NCBI GenBank assembly: GCA_963664465.2
Contig: CAXXSU010000015.1
Coordinates: 496,001-560,000, forward strand
DNA: 64,000 nucleotides
Source: CAVOAK01 sp963664465
Lineage (GTDB): Bacteria; Pseudomonadota; Alphaproteobacteria; UBA8366; CAVOAK01
Direction: 5' to 3'
Position numbers and translations under genes: made by a program. The notes beneath the pieces are model-generated. The model was not told the origin of the DNA, made no database searches, and was given only the letters and a program-made list of their open reading frames with translations. Positions 27,153 through 36,719 of this stretch are shown in pieces (position 1 is the stretch's first letter; each line of letters opens with the position of its first letter).

Positions 27153-27240
27153 GAAATCAATACCGCCACCAATTTCACGGCTGTGATCGCCCTCAGCACG
27201 TTGAAGGGACGCGCGATCGCGTGCAATTGCGGAAGCTTAC

Positions 27241-28257
27241 TCAAGCCGCGTTGAGCTGCTTCATGGTGCGAACGTTGTAGTACCAATCGTTGTCGAAACT
27301 TTCGGGGAGCTTTCCGGACCGGAATGCTTCACAGAGGTCACGTACCGCGTCTTCAACCGTTCGCATTGTTCGAAAGCCGAGACGACGAGCAATTTTTCCC
27401 GAGTTTATGTGATAAGAGCGAAGGTCGTTGGTATTCGTGTGCACAATCTCGATCTCGCCCTTATCGGGGAATTCTTGCATCACGACTGCGCGCGCAATCG
27501 CCGCAATTTCATCTATCGACAGGTTCTGGTGACCGACATTGAAGGTCTCACCTGCGATATTTTCCGCCGGCTCCTCAAGCAACAACTGGTACAAACCGCA
27601 CATATCGTGGATGTGAAGGTTGGGGCGCCTCTGCACGCCACCGAATACGGTAATCTTCCCCTTGTTGACTGCGTGATTTGTCAGGATGTTAACGCTCACG
27701 TCGAGCCGCGTCCGCGCACTGTAGCCGCATACGGTTGCCGGACGAATTGTAACGCAGGTGAAATCGGGTGATTGGTGGCCGAACAGGATCGGCTCACACA
27801 TTCCTTTGAACTTGCTGTAGAGCGTAAGCGGCACGAGCGGATGATCCTCAGTCACGTCCGGGGCATCCGATACGCCGTAGACGGAACTTGTTGAGCAATA
27901 GACAAACCGCTTCACGCCGGCCTTCCTCGCGGCCAACACCAACCCTTCGAAACAGTCGAAGTTGATCGACGTCGATAGGTTGTCGTCAAGCTCAAAGCTC
28001 GGATCGTTCGAGATGCAGGCCAAGTGCAACACCGCGTCGATCCCTGACGATGCACCCGCAAACAGCCCGGAATCGCGGATATCGCCCTCGATCACTTTCA
28101 GGTTCGGGTTGTCGAGTGGCAGGGTAGCCTTACCAAAATATAAAATATCGTAGACGGTAACGTTGTATCCCGCGTCAAGCAGCTGCGGCACCAGGGCGTT
28201 GCCGACATAACCCGCTCCGCCGGTGATCAGTACGTTCTTCAACTCCGGTTCGTTCAT
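27241..28257 (-). CDS. NAD-dependent epimerase/dehydratase (extended SDR)
   Basis: Intact 338-residue nucleotide-sugar modifying enzyme. The NAD-binding motif is ITGGAGYVGNAL at about residues 10-21. The catalytic Ser is in STSSVYG, and Tyr-x3-Lys appears as LYSKFK. The C-terminal substrate region includes VFGGVQRRPNLHIHDM. It is the only intact sugar-modifying gene of the locus and precedes the broken epimerase and sqdB on the same strand. It probably once worked with them in making a surface sugar. The exact reaction (epimerase, dehydratase or reductase) is not decidable. Confidence 0.88.
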   Translation of the reverse strand: MNEPELKNVLITGGAGYVGNALVPQLLDAGYNVTVYDILYFGKATLPLDNPNLKVIEGDIRDSGLFAGASSGIDAVLHLACISNDPSFELDDNLSTSINFDCFEGLVLAARKAGVKRFVYCSTSSVYGVSDAPDVTEDHPLVPLTLYSKFKGMCEPILFGHQSPDFTCVTIRPATVCGYSARTRLDVSVNILTNHAVNKGKITVFGGVQRRPNLHIHDMCGLYQLLLEEPAENIAGETFNVGHQNLSIDEIAAIARAVVMQEFPDKGEIEIVHTNTNDLRSYHINSGKIARRLGFRTMRTVEDAVRDLCEAFRSGKLPESFDNDWYYNVRTMKQLNAA

Positions 28258-28680
28258 TTTTTGCTCTCTATGCGCATGTCAGGTCCAAGGGCGGCGCTTC
28301 GATTTTGCCCGCACCCCGGAGCGCAACAGCGGCGCGAAGAAACTTCGCGGCAAACTCCAGGTAGAAGCACTCAAATTCCTTGCCAACCGAGCTGAACTTG
28401 GCAAGAAGATCCCGCACGACGGTGATTAACAACCGCCCGCTCGGCCAAAAGTTGGATCGCGCGGCCAAGATTCCATGCAAGCAGGTAGGATCTCTCAGCC
28501 TCGCCACCGCCGAATATCGCCTATCTCTTTCCCACTGGGACGTCTCACGAAATCCGTTACTTGCCCTAGCAGACTATGGGCCAAGGATGATCGTCTGTGT
28601 AAGCAAGCGCCGCAAACTTCTGGAGTCAAAGTTGAGATGAGGATATTGGATTTTGCCGACAACGAATTCTCGCGTGGGAC
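28258..28680. other. Intergenic stretch without a recognisable gene
   Basis: About 420 bp between the intact epimerase and the DUF218 gene. Short frames exist on both strands, the longest being 79 codons on the minus strand at 28268-28507, but none resembles a known family. It may hold a promoter for the epimerase and decayed sequence. No hairpin or repeat stands out. Confidence 0.5.
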
Positions 28681-29442
28681 CTAAGCCCGACTGATAAGAT
28701 CGGACGGCAATATCCAGCCCCGCAGCATGTAAAGGAGGAGGCCGCCATAAACCTGGCTTGCCGTTCTAGACAGCCCCAGGCCGCGGCTGCTGGGAACGAG
28801 GTCCCACCAGCTGAACTGCTCAATCTCCGGCGACGGTACGGACATCGCATAGACCTTCAGACCGTTGGCACGCATAGATGCCGCCATGCGCGGCATATGC
28901 GGCAGCGAGGTCACAATCAGAACGCAATTGACCCTGAGCTCGCGGAGCTTAGCAGCCAGCGCGCGCGCGTTCTCGTGTGTATCTTGAGCGGTCTCATCGA
29001 GCCAGACTTGGTCCGGCGCAATCCCCAAAGATTCGGCAACTATCCGTGCCTCCGAACTCCCGTCCTCACGGAGCGAACCGCCGCTAATCAGGAAAGGAAC
29101 GCCGAGTTCCTCCCGCATAGCGACTGCCAAACCAACACGCTGAATGGACCGGAAACTCGGACGCCACTTGCCGTCTATATCCTCAAACGCCCCGGCAGTC
29201 GGCGCGACAACTGCTCCCACCTGTACGCCGCCATGCCATCTCGCCACGGATCGCAGCGCCGGCAGCAGGGCCAATTTCGCAGTCAGTGGCACAACTGAAA
29301 GTACAAGTATGATGATTGCCAACAATTCCGCCCGTCGGCCCGCGCGGTGGAAGCGTGTGTATCGTCGTAGGCCCATTCCAACAATGAGGAGAAGCAGGAA
29401 GGGAAACGGCGGATACAGGAACGCTGATGCAAATTCGCTCAT
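28681..29442 (-). CDS. DUF218 (YdcF/ElyC-like) membrane-anchored protein
   Basis: A 253-residue protein with two N-terminal membrane helices (LYPPFPFLLLLIVGMGL and LLAIIILVLSVVPLTAKLAL) and a periplasmic DUF218 domain. Typical elements are GGVQVGAVVAP near the domain start, LISGGSLREDGSSEARIVAE, TAQDTHENARAL and VLIVTSLPHMPRM. ElyC/SanA relatives act in envelope and polysaccharide metabolism. That fits the neighbouring sugar genes, but the reaction is unknown. Confidence 0.85.
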   Translation of the reverse strand: MSEFASAFLYPPFPFLLLLIVGMGLRRYTRFHRAGRRAELLAIIILVLSVVPLTAKLALLPALRSVARWHGGVQVGAVVAPTAGAFEDIDGKWRPSFRSIQRVGLAVAMREELGVPFLISGGSLREDGSSEARIVAESLGIAPDQVWLDETAQDTHENARALAAKLRELRVNCVLIVTSLPHMPRMAASMRANGLKVYAMSVPSPEIEQFSWWDLVPSSRGLGLSRTASQVYGGLLLYMLRGWILPSDLISRA

Positions 29443-29479
29443 TGCCGCTATTCCTTACCCGCATTGAATTCACATCACC

Positions 29480-29997
29480 GGTGCAACATGATTTATGCAT
29501 CGCACCCGCGACACCACCATGCAGGCTCAGTACGGCAACGGCTCCCAGCGCGCGTTCCGATTCGCATCTGTCGGGCTCAATTTCGACTTTACCGCGAACG
29601 AGATCTCGCCAAGAAGTCGGAAAATGGGTCATACCAATCTTCGCGTTTGGAACATTATCGACCCGACCAGAGCTGTCGGCCCACTCGATGTTGTCCCGGT
29701 ACGCGAGATAAGCTTGGATTATCGATGGTGCAGAGTCGACGGATACATTCAATTTGTGCAGCTGTGGAGTCATGTCTAATTTCCAAGCTACCGCACCCGA
29801 GGAGAAATCGAAATCCGCAGGTTTGACGTCTAACCAAGCATAACAGTTCACCGCGCTAACGCATACGTCAAGCCGCGAAATTCCGGCGCCGCTCGAGCGT
29901 TCGGGCCATCCGAAATGAAGACACCAATAGCAATAATAGTGAACGTCAAGCCAACAGTGCGAACCAGTTCCCTTAGTACCCGATCGACGAATTGCGT
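29480..29997 (-). pseudogene. Possible degenerate gene for a secreted protein
   Basis: A weakly supported broken gene between the DUF218 and efflux genes. One minus-strand frame (about 29848-29997) reads like a signal peptide (RTVGLTFTIIAIGVFISDGP). A different frame then continues with plausible coding text (CYAWLDVKPADFDFSSGAV, GMTHFPTSWRDLVRGKVEIE) down to about 29500, implying a frameshift near 29850. I do not recognise the family. Chance open frames in high-GC DNA are the alternative. Confidence 0.3.
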
Positions 29998-31517
29998 TAC
30001 GCGCTTGGCGGGATACGCGGCGGCCTCTTGAGAAGCAGCAGAATCGGCGCGGCCGCAAGCATCACATACATCATTAAGAGGAAATCGTTGACGTAGGCGA
30101 TACTCGCCGCCTGCCGGGTGACTTCCGCATTGAGTGTCATCAAACCGGTTGTATCGCCCAGGTCCCAAATCCGCGCAACGCCGGGTAGGCGAAGTACCGG
30201 ATTGAAGGGCGTAATATGTTCGCTCAACGTCGCATGGTTGATCTGCGTATTCCGCGCCAAGAGCGTCACTACGACCGAAATGCCGACACTACTGCCGAAC
30301 ATGCGCGCCAGGCTGAAGAGCGCACTGGCCTCGTTTCGGTACTTCGGCGCCAGCGTCGAGAATGCCATGGTGGTGAGCGGGACGAAGAAACAGCCCAGGC
30401 CGAATCCCTGAAGTATGCCTGTGTTAACAACTTCCAACGCACTTACGTCTAGCGAGAATCCGGCCATTTGCCACAACGACAGCGAAATCAAGAGCAGACC
30501 CGTCAAGATCAGGAGACGCGGGTCGGTAAGGTTGACCATGCGCCCAACGATAAGCATGGCGATCATCGTGCCGATGCCGCGTGGCGCAAGTACGAGACCA
30601 GTAGTGAGGACCGGATAGTCTTTAAGATTCTGCAAGAAGGGCGGCAGCAAAAGAAGGCTCGCAATAGTTACCATGCCCATCAGTAGCATGAAGCTCAGAC
30701 CGCCGACGAAGCTGCGGTCCTTGAAGATTTCAGGATTGAAAAACGGTCGGCGGGTGGTGAACATGTGGACGACGAACATATAGAGACAGAGCGCGGCGAG
30801 CGACGCTTCGATGATGATCTCGGTCGAGGAGAACCAGTCGCGCAGATGGCCGCGGTCAAGCACCAATTGCAGCATGCCGAGCGAGACGGCGAGGAAGAGG
30901 AACCCAAACCAGTCGAACGGACGTTCACCTTCTCGCTTTGTCTCGGGAACAAAGGCCAGGATGCCCAAGAACGCAAGGATGCCGACTGGCAGGTTGATGT
31001 AGAACACCCATCGCCAGCTATACGCCTCGGTTAGGAATCCACCGAGCGTGGGGCCGAGGATGGGACCGACCATCACGCCCACGCCCCATAACGCCATGGC
31101 CTGCCCGTGCTTCTCACGCGGAAACGTGTCGAGCAACAGGGCCTGAGAGAACGGCACCAGCCCCGCGCCAAGCACGCCCTGCAGCAATCGAAACACTACG
31201 AGTTGCGGCAGCGAGGTAGCGGCACCGCACATCATGGAGGCCAGGGTGAAACCGCAGACCGAGACGAGGAACATCCGCCGCCGGCCGAAACGGTTGGCAA
31301 GAAATCCGGTTGCCGGCGTCATGATCGCGGCGGCGATGATGTAGGAGGTCAGAACCCACGAGATCTCCTCCTGCGTCGTCGCCAAACTGCCCTGCATATG
31401 CGGCAGGGCAACAAAAGCGATCGACATGTCCACGATCTGCATGACCGTTGCGAGCATGATCGAAATGGCGATCAGCCAAGGCCGCAGTGGCTTCTCGCTG
31501 AACGTGCTATCGGTCAC
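29997..31517 (-). CDS. MFS drug:H+ antiporter, DHA2 (EmrB/QacA) family
   Basis: A 506-residue inner-membrane exporter with about fourteen helices. The N-terminus (PWLIAISIMLATVMQIVDMS) and the DHA2 motif near helix 5 (GVGVMVGPILGPTLGGFLTE) are family hallmarks. The loop-2 motif is ANRFGRRRMF. It overlaps the upstream EmrA-like gene by 4 bp, so the three-gene set marR-emrA-emrB is one operon on the minus strand. It should form an efflux pump with the adaptor and an outer-membrane channel encoded elsewhere. Confidence 0.93.
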   Translation of the reverse strand: MTDSTFSEKPLRPWLIAISIMLATVMQIVDMSIAFVALPHMQGSLATTQEEISWVLTSYIIAAAIMTPATGFLANRFGRRRMFLVSVCGFTLASMMCGAATSLPQLVVFRLLQGVLGAGLVPFSQALLLDTFPREKHGQAMALWGVGVMVGPILGPTLGGFLTEAYSWRWVFYINLPVGILAFLGILAFVPETKREGERPFDWFGFLFLAVSLGMLQLVLDRGHLRDWFSSTEIIIEASLAALCLYMFVVHMFTTRRPFFNPEIFKDRSFVGGLSFMLLMGMVTIASLLLLPPFLQNLKDYPVLTTGLVLAPRGIGTMIAMLIVGRMVNLTDPRLLILTGLLLISLSLWQMAGFSLDVSALEVVNTGILQGFGLGCFFVPLTTMAFSTLAPKYRNEASALFSLARMFGSSVGISVVVTLLARNTQINHATLSEHITPFNPVLRLPGVARIWDLGDTTGLMTLNAEVTRQAASIAYVNDFLLMMYVMLAAAPILLLLKRPPRIPPSA

Positions 31518-32689
31518 GACTGTTCTTCTGCAGCCTCCGCGAATAGGTTAGTCACGCCTTGCAGCCAGCCAACGACCGACTGCATTGCGCGCGGGAGTCG
31601 CCGCTCTTGACCGGTTTCGATCGCTACCTCCGTACTCATGCCGGCGCGCAGCGGCGGATCTCCAGGACGCACCGAAACGCGAATCCTTACCGGCACACGC
31701 TGTACCACTTTGACCCAATTTCCAGTCGCATTTTGCGGTGGCAGAATTGAAAACTCCGCGCCGGTCGCCTGGCTGATGCTTTCAACCTGACCGCTCCAAA
31801 CGTGACCCGGATAGGTATCGACCTCGATACCGACCAGTTGGCCAACCTTAACGTGCGTCAGTTGAGTTTCCTTGAGGTTGGCTTCGATCCACATGCCCGC
31901 ATCGGCGACGATACTCATCACCTGACTACCTGGTTCCACATATTGTCCGGTTTGCGGTTTTTTAGTCGCCACACCAGCGAAGGGCGCACGTACGACAGTG
32001 CGCTCGATATCGAGCAGAGCCCTATCCCTCCGTGCCTTCGCTTCCAAATAGCGCGGCAGCGTTTCGCCCCTCACATTCACGCCACCGCCAAGCTTAATGA
32101 GGATACGCGCGAGGTCGTGGCGAAGGACGGCGATTTCTTCATGCGCGACGGCACGCTTGTGCTGCGCTTCCTCATAGCGCGCCACAGAAACGATGCTCTT
32201 CTTGGCAAGCGCCGACTGCCGTTGAAATTTGCGTTCCGCATAGTCCAGATTGACCTCTGCGAGCTGCAACTGAGCCTGCTTCTCACGGAAGGTTGCCTTA
32301 AGCTCCGCAATGTCGGTCCGGACTTGCTGCAATGCCGCCTCGGTCCGAGCCAGAGCGATCTGGTATGAATCCGATTCGATGCGAAACAGAACATCACCCT
32401 TCGCCACATACTGATTTTCGCGCACCGATACCTCGGTGATAGGGCCGGAGACCAGCACGCCGACCACTACTTTGTCGGCTTTCACATAGGCATCTTCTGT
32501 GCGAACGTATTTTCCTCCTGTGGCATAAAAATAGCCGCCGACCGACAGCGCCACGATCGGACCAAGGATCAAGAGCGCACGGCGCAGCCAGGGACGGACC
32601 GGCGCAGGCGAAGTCTGGACGGCTTCGGGCGTAGGTTCTCCCGATGCCGCAGCCGTCGCGACGCTATCCCTAGATTCAGGTTCAGTCAT
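31514..32689 (-). CDS. HlyD/EmrA-family membrane fusion protein
   Basis: Periplasmic adaptor of 391 residues. A single membrane anchor (ALLILGPIVALSVGGYFYA) follows a proline-rich cytoplasmic tail. It is followed by a biotinyl-lipoyl half (KADKVVVGVLVSGPITEVSV), a long coiled-coil hairpin at about residues 120-220, and the return half (APFAGVATKKPQTGQYVEPG). It overlaps the MarR gene upstream by 8 bp and the MFS gene downstream by 4 bp, so all three are cotranscribed and coupled. Confidence 0.93.
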   Translation of the reverse strand: MTEPESRDSVATAAASGEPTPEAVQTSPAPVRPWLRRALLILGPIVALSVGGYFYATGGKYVRTEDAYVKADKVVVGVLVSGPITEVSVRENQYVAKGDVLFRIESDSYQIALARTEAALQQVRTDIAELKATFREKQAQLQLAEVNLDYAERKFQRQSALAKKSIVSVARYEEAQHKRAVAHEEIAVLRHDLARILIKLGGGVNVRGETLPRYLEAKARRDRALLDIERTVVRAPFAGVATKKPQTGQYVEPGSQVMSIVADAGMWIEANLKETQLTHVKVGQLVGIEVDTYPGHVWSGQVESISQATGAEFSILPPQNATGNWVKVVQRVPVRIRVSVRPGDPPLRAGMSTEVAIETGQERRLPRAMQSVVGWLQGVTNLFAEAAEEQS

Positions 32690-33200
32690 AACTACGCTTC
32701 CGGTTCTTGCTGCCTTTCCCAGCCGCGGAATTTGGACGGCGAGGCCTCATATGTGCGGCAGCGTTTTCCGTCTTTAGTAGGTTGTCTTTGGTCGCGCTGA
32801 GAAGGTCGAGCAAATGCTTACGCTCGCGACGACCCAATCCTTTCATCGCTTCTTCGCGGGTCTCCGCAGCGAGTTCCCTAATCCGCTCAAGCACCGGCTG
32901 TGCCTTTGCGGTGACAAATAGCCGGAACGCCCTGCGATCGCTTGGATCTGGCCGGCGCTCGGCCCATCCGGCATCCTCCAGGCGATCGACTAGCCGGGCT
33001 AAGGTGATCGGTTGGACTTCCAATATCTCGGCCAGCGCCACCTGTTTGATTCCCTCGTTTCGCGACAGATGAAATAGGGCGCGCCATTGAGCCTGGGTGA
33101 GCCCAAGCGGCTGGACCCGGCGGTGGAAGTTGGCGCGCGTCAGTCTGGCGACGTCGTGCACCAAAAGCCCAAAATTGGTATCGGGGTCGCGCTTGTTCAT
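32682..33200 (-). CDS. MarR-family regulator of the emr-type operon
   Basis: First gene of the efflux operon, 172 residues. The winged helix-turn-helix is visible in LTQAQWRALFHLSRNEGIKQ and VALAEILEVQPITLARLVDR, followed by the wing (RPDPSDRRAFRLFVT). A basic C-terminal tail is unusual. An inverted repeat lies 14-44 bp upstream of the start and is a good autoregulatory operator, so drug binding should derepress the pump. Confidence 0.9.
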   Translation of the reverse strand: MNKRDPDTNFGLLVHDVARLTRANFHRRVQPLGLTQAQWRALFHLSRNEGIKQVALAEILEVQPITLARLVDRLEDAGWAERRPDPSDRRAFRLFVTAKAQPVLERIRELAAETREEAMKGLGRRERKHLLDLLSATKDNLLKTENAAAHMRPRRPNSAAGKGSKNRKRSYD

Positions 33201-33213
33201 CTTTGTGAATTTC

Positions 33214-33244
33214 GTAAGTATTACACAATATAAGTGTTACTTAC
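33214..33244. promoter_or_regulatory. Inverted repeat, probable operator of the efflux operon
   Basis: Arms GTAAGTATTACAC and GTGTTACTTAC face each other across AATATAA, directly before the marR-type gene. The AT-rich centre could also overlap promoter elements. Confidence 0.6.
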
Positions 33245-33484
33245 TAAAAGTGTAGGCCATGGCTCATGGCGGTGCAATCCAATTCCTCGTGAACACGCAA
33301 CTGGGACCGCATCCCTGATACCCACGGTCCAATTTTGCATTGCCGAGCAACGGTGCAGGTGGATACATTGACATACCGGCGGGCACCGTGGGGACGGTCG
33401 GCTGCGCCGCAAACAGGCGGACGATTATCAAGATATTGGCAAATGAGCGATCACCCGGCGTGATCGGAAAGGGAACATTGCTCG

Positions 33485-34708
33485 ATGAACGATACACCTT
33501 GGAAGACCGAGAATTGGCATACCAGCCCATGGAATTTTGCTCCTGAGGTGACAGCAGAATGGAATTTTCCCGAGCAGATAAAGATCCACGACGTCACTTT
33601 GCGGGACGGTGAGCAGCAAGCCGGTCTGGCGTTCGACTTCGACGACAAGATCAGGATTGCCGAAGCGTTGGCCGAAGCCGGCGTCCATCGCATCGAGGCC
33701 GGTATGCCGGTCGTATCCAGAGATGATGCCAGAGTCGTCCAAGAGCTGGCCAAACGTAACTTCGGTCCAAAAATCTATGCGTTTTCGCGTTGCATGGTCG
33801 AAGACGTAAAGCGCGCCGTCGATGCCGGCGTCGAGGGTGTCATCATGGAGGTTCCCGCGAGCCCCCATTTGATCGAACTTGGCTACCGCTGGGAGCTGGA
33901 ACGCGCAATTGACCTCTCGATCGAATCGACAAAGTTTGCGCATGACAACGGGCTGGAGGTTGTCTTTTTCCCGATCGACTTCACGCGATCCGACCTCAAA
34001 TGGGTCATTGACCTGATCGAACGGGTTGGCAACGAGGGTCACATGGACGGCCTCGCCTTGGTCGACACCATGGGCGCGACATCGATCCACGCCATGCGAT
34101 ATTTCGTTCGCGCGATCAAGGCACGTATCGACAAACCGCTGGAAGCGCATTTCCACATGGACTTCGGCCTGGGCATCGCCAACACCCTGATGGCGGTCTC
34201 CGAGGGCGTCGAGGTGATCCAGTCGACCGTACTCGGACTCGGTGAGAGGGCTGGCAACGTGCCGATGGAAGAAACCGTGATGGCGCTTCTAACTCTCTAC
34301 GGCATCGACATCGGCATCAAAACGGAGCGGCTGAAGCCGCTCGCTGACTTGGTGCGCGACATTTCCGGGGTGACCGTCCCCGGCAATCGACCGATCGTCG
34401 GTGACGACCTGTTCAAGGTCGAGTCCGGCATCATCGCCACCTGGCTTCTCAATTGTGGCGAAGAGCACCAAACCGAAGTTGTGCCCTTCCGCCCGCGTAT
34501 GGTCGGTCAAGCCGAGCCGGAAGTCGTCATGGGCAAGGGATCGGGAATCGATTCGGTTAAAGATTGGCTTGCCAAGTTCCAAATCCAGTCCAACGAGGAA
34601 CAGGCGATGGAAGTACTGATGGCGGTCAAGGACTGGGGCCTGATCCACAAGCGCCTGATGAGCGACGACGAGTTCCGCAAGCTCGCCGAAGAAAAGCTCG
34701 CCGACTAA
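33485..34708 (+). CDS. DRE-TIM metallolyase (isopropylmalate/homocitrate synthase-like)
   Basis: A 407-residue TIM-barrel enzyme of the family that condenses acyl-CoA with 2-oxoacids or cleaves related acids. The hallmark metal/base motif is HDVTLRDGEQQAG at about residue 35. The second metal motif is HFHMDFGLG, with Met where most synthases have Asn. There is no C-terminal leucine-feedback domain like that of LeuA. A purine-rich ribosome site (GGAAAGGGA) lies before the start. It is convergent with an alcohol dehydrogenase gene 6 bp downstream. It may belong to a dedicated catabolic pathway with the two neighbouring dehydrogenases. Confidence 0.85.
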   Translation: MNDTPWKTENWHTSPWNFAPEVTAEWNFPEQIKIHDVTLRDGEQQAGLAFDFDDKIRIAEALAEAGVHRIEAGMPVVSRDDARVVQELAKRNFGPKIYAFSRCMVEDVKRAVDAGVEGVIMEVPASPHLIELGYRWELERAIDLSIESTKFAHDNGLEVVFFPIDFTRSDLKWVIDLIERVGNEGHMDGLALVDTMGATSIHAMRYFVRAIKARIDKPLEAHFHMDFGLGIANTLMAVSEGVEVIQSTVLGLGERAGNVPMEETVMALLTLYGIDIGIKTERLKPLADLVRDISGVTVPGNRPIVGDDLFKVESGIIATWLLNCGEEHQTEVVPFRPRMVGQAEPEVVMGKGSGIDSVKDWLAKFQIQSNEEQAMEVLMAVKDWGLIHKRLMSDDEFRKLAEEKLAD

Positions 34709-34714
34709 ACGTCT

Positions 34715-35719
34715 TCAGCCCGCGTGATTTAGGATGACTTTCAGGCGGCTTGAATCACCACCGTCGAGGAGGTTGAGCGCCTGGCTCAGCTCGTCGAGCG
34801 GCAGCGAATGACTGATCACCGGCTTCAGTTTGACGGCCCCGCGCCGCACGAGTTCGATGCAGGCTGGGAAGTCCTGGGCCTTTGCAGCGCGCGCGTTGAT
34901 CAGGTTGAGCTCCTTGAAATAGAAGTCATAGAAGGGCAGCGTGCCTTCCCTCTCGGTATAGATTCCGAAGGCCAGTAGGCGGCCGCCAATACGCACGTGA
35001 TCAATCGCCTGCGCGAGAACCGAAAGTTTGCCAACCGATTCGATGACCAGGTCAGCACCGCGACCCGCGGTTGCCTCCAGCACGTGTTCCTTTGTGTGTT
35101 CGTCCGGCTGGAAGGTGAAGTCGGCGCCCAGACGCTCGGCAAGATCGAGCTTCTGCTGGCTGCGGGTAATTCCAATCACGGGGTGGGCACCATATGCCTT
35201 GGCGAGTTGAACATGGAGTAATCCGGTCACGCCCAGCCCCATGACGATCACCGCCTCTCCCGGGAATATCCTTGCCAAGCGCAGCGCGTGAAGACAGGTG
35301 GTCATAGGTTGCAGGAGCGGCGCTTCGGCTGGATCAATTTCGTCGGGCAACGCGTAGACATTGCGGCTCGGCGCCGCGAGATACTCCGCGAAGCCGCCGT
35401 CGATATCGCGGCCGATGAGCCCACCGTTGGGACACAGGTTTGGCTGGCCTGCAAGGCAGACGTAACAGGTGCCGCAGCTATAGACCGGATCGACGAGAAC
35501 AGACGCGCTCGATTTTTTGCCGGTGATGACCTCGCCAACCGACTCGTGGCCCATGATACGAGGGTAGTCGACTGGAATGGCGCCTTGGAATATCTTCAGA
35601 TCGGTGCCACAGATTCCGGAATGCGAAACGTGAATCAGCGTTTCGCCCGATTCCGGGGAGGGGCGCTTCACATCCTCCAGATGCACCTCGTTAGCCGCCT
35701 TTAGAACGAGTGCCCGCAT
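34715..35719 (-). CDS. Zinc-dependent alcohol/polyol dehydrogenase (MDR family)
   Basis: NAD(P)-dependent medium-chain dehydrogenase of 334 residues. The catalytic zinc ligands are C37 in GICGTD and His in GHES. The structural zinc cluster is CGTCYVCLAGQPNLC. The Rossmann motif is VMGLGVTGLLHVQLAKAYGA. It resembles sorbitol/threonine dehydrogenase-like enzymes. It lies 22 bp downstream of the D-2-hydroxyacid dehydrogenase gene on the same strand, so the two form an operon. Confidence 0.92.
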   Translation of the reverse strand: MRALVLKAANEVHLEDVKRPSPESGETLIHVSHSGICGTDLKIFQGAIPVDYPRIMGHESVGEVITGKKSSASVLVDPVYSCGTCYVCLAGQPNLCPNGGLIGRDIDGGFAEYLAAPSRNVYALPDEIDPAEAPLLQPMTTCLHALRLARIFPGEAVIVMGLGVTGLLHVQLAKAYGAHPVIGITRSQQKLDLAERLGADFTFQPDEHTKEHVLEATAGRGADLVIESVGKLSVLAQAIDHVRIGGRLLAFGIYTEREGTLPFYDFYFKELNLINARAAKAQDFPACIELVRRGAVKLKPVISHSLPLDELSQALNLLDGGDSSRLKVILNHAG

Positions 35720-35741
35720 TGGGTCTAGCCTCCGGCCGGCA

Positions 35742-36719
35742 CTAGCCGAGCCCTACTTCCGTCGCGTTGACCGGAAAGGCGGGTGCCTCGCCGCTGAGGA
35801 CGGCTACCACGTCCTTGGCCACCGTCGTCTGAAGATCAAGCAAGGCCTCTTCCGAATAAAAAGCGGTATGCGGAGTGAGAATGACATTATCCCGGCCCAG
35901 CAGAGCGGAGTTCGCCGGCAGCGGTTCGACCGGCAGCACGTCCAGCGCGGCGCCACCAATCTCACCGGCGTCCAAAGCCAAAGCCAATGCGTCGACGTCC
36001 ACCAGCGGCCCGCGCGCCGTGTTGATCAGCAATGCATCCGGTTTCATCTTCTTGAAGGCCTCTGCACCGATCAGATTTTCGGTCTCAGCGGTGAGCGGGG
36101 CATGCACGGACACATAGTCGGATCGCTCGAGCAGCTCGTCGAACGACACCAGTTCGACATTGAGTTTTGCTGTCGTTTCCGCAGAAACGAATGGATCGGC
36201 AGCAATCACCGAGATGCCGAAGGCCTGTGCTTTGGGTGACAAGCGCTGTGGAATGTTTCCGAAGCCGACCAAGCCCAATGTCCGCCCGCTGAAGCGATGA
36301 ATTGGCACAACCGCAGGCATCTCCCAGCGCCCACTTTCAACGAGGTTGCTCGCAAAGGGAATCTTGCGCGCCAACGCAAACAGCAGCGCCATCGTGTGGT
36401 CAGACACCTCTTCAAGACAATAGACCGGTGCATAGGTCACGACGATGCCGCGGCTCGTCGCGGCTGCGATGTCGATATTGTCGGTGCCTATTCCGAAGCG
36501 GCCGATCACCTTGCAATTCTCTAAACCGCCGATGACCTCTGCGGTGATCTGTCCATAGGTGACGAAGAGACCGTCCGCTTGTCCGGCAACCTCGAGGATA
36601 GCGTCGGGTGTCGGCTGCTCGGCGTGTTTGAGCTCAGCACCGATCCTCGACAACTCCTGCTTCACAGGATCGAGGTTGGGGAAGACTGAGTCGGAGACGG
36701 CGACTAGGGGACTGCTCAT
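35742..36719 (-). CDS. D-isomer-specific 2-hydroxyacid dehydrogenase
   Basis: NAD-dependent oxidoreductase of 325 residues interconverting a 2-oxoacid and a D-2-hydroxyacid. The NAD motif is GLVGFGNIPQRL, atypical because Ile-Pro replaces the usual Ile-Gly. The catalytic Arg is in INTARGPLVD, the Glu is in the following segment (LDVLPVEPLP), and the His is in LTPHTAFYS. It resembles C-terminal binding protein-like bacterial enzymes. It is first in a two-gene operon with the zinc dehydrogenase. Confidence 0.92.
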   Translation of the reverse strand: MSSPLVAVSDSVFPNLDPVKQELSRIGAELKHAEQPTPDAILEVAGQADGLFVTYGQITAEVIGGLENCKVIGRFGIGTDNIDIAAATSRGIVVTYAPVYCLEEVSDHTMALLFALARKIPFASNLVESGRWEMPAVVPIHRFSGRTLGLVGFGNIPQRLSPKAQAFGISVIAADPFVSAETTAKLNVELVSFDELLERSDYVSVHAPLTAETENLIGAEAFKKMKPDALLINTARGPLVDVDALALALDAGEIGGAALDVLPVEPLPANSALLGRDNVILTPHTAFYSEEALLDLQTTVAKDVVAVLSGEAPAFPVNATEVGLG

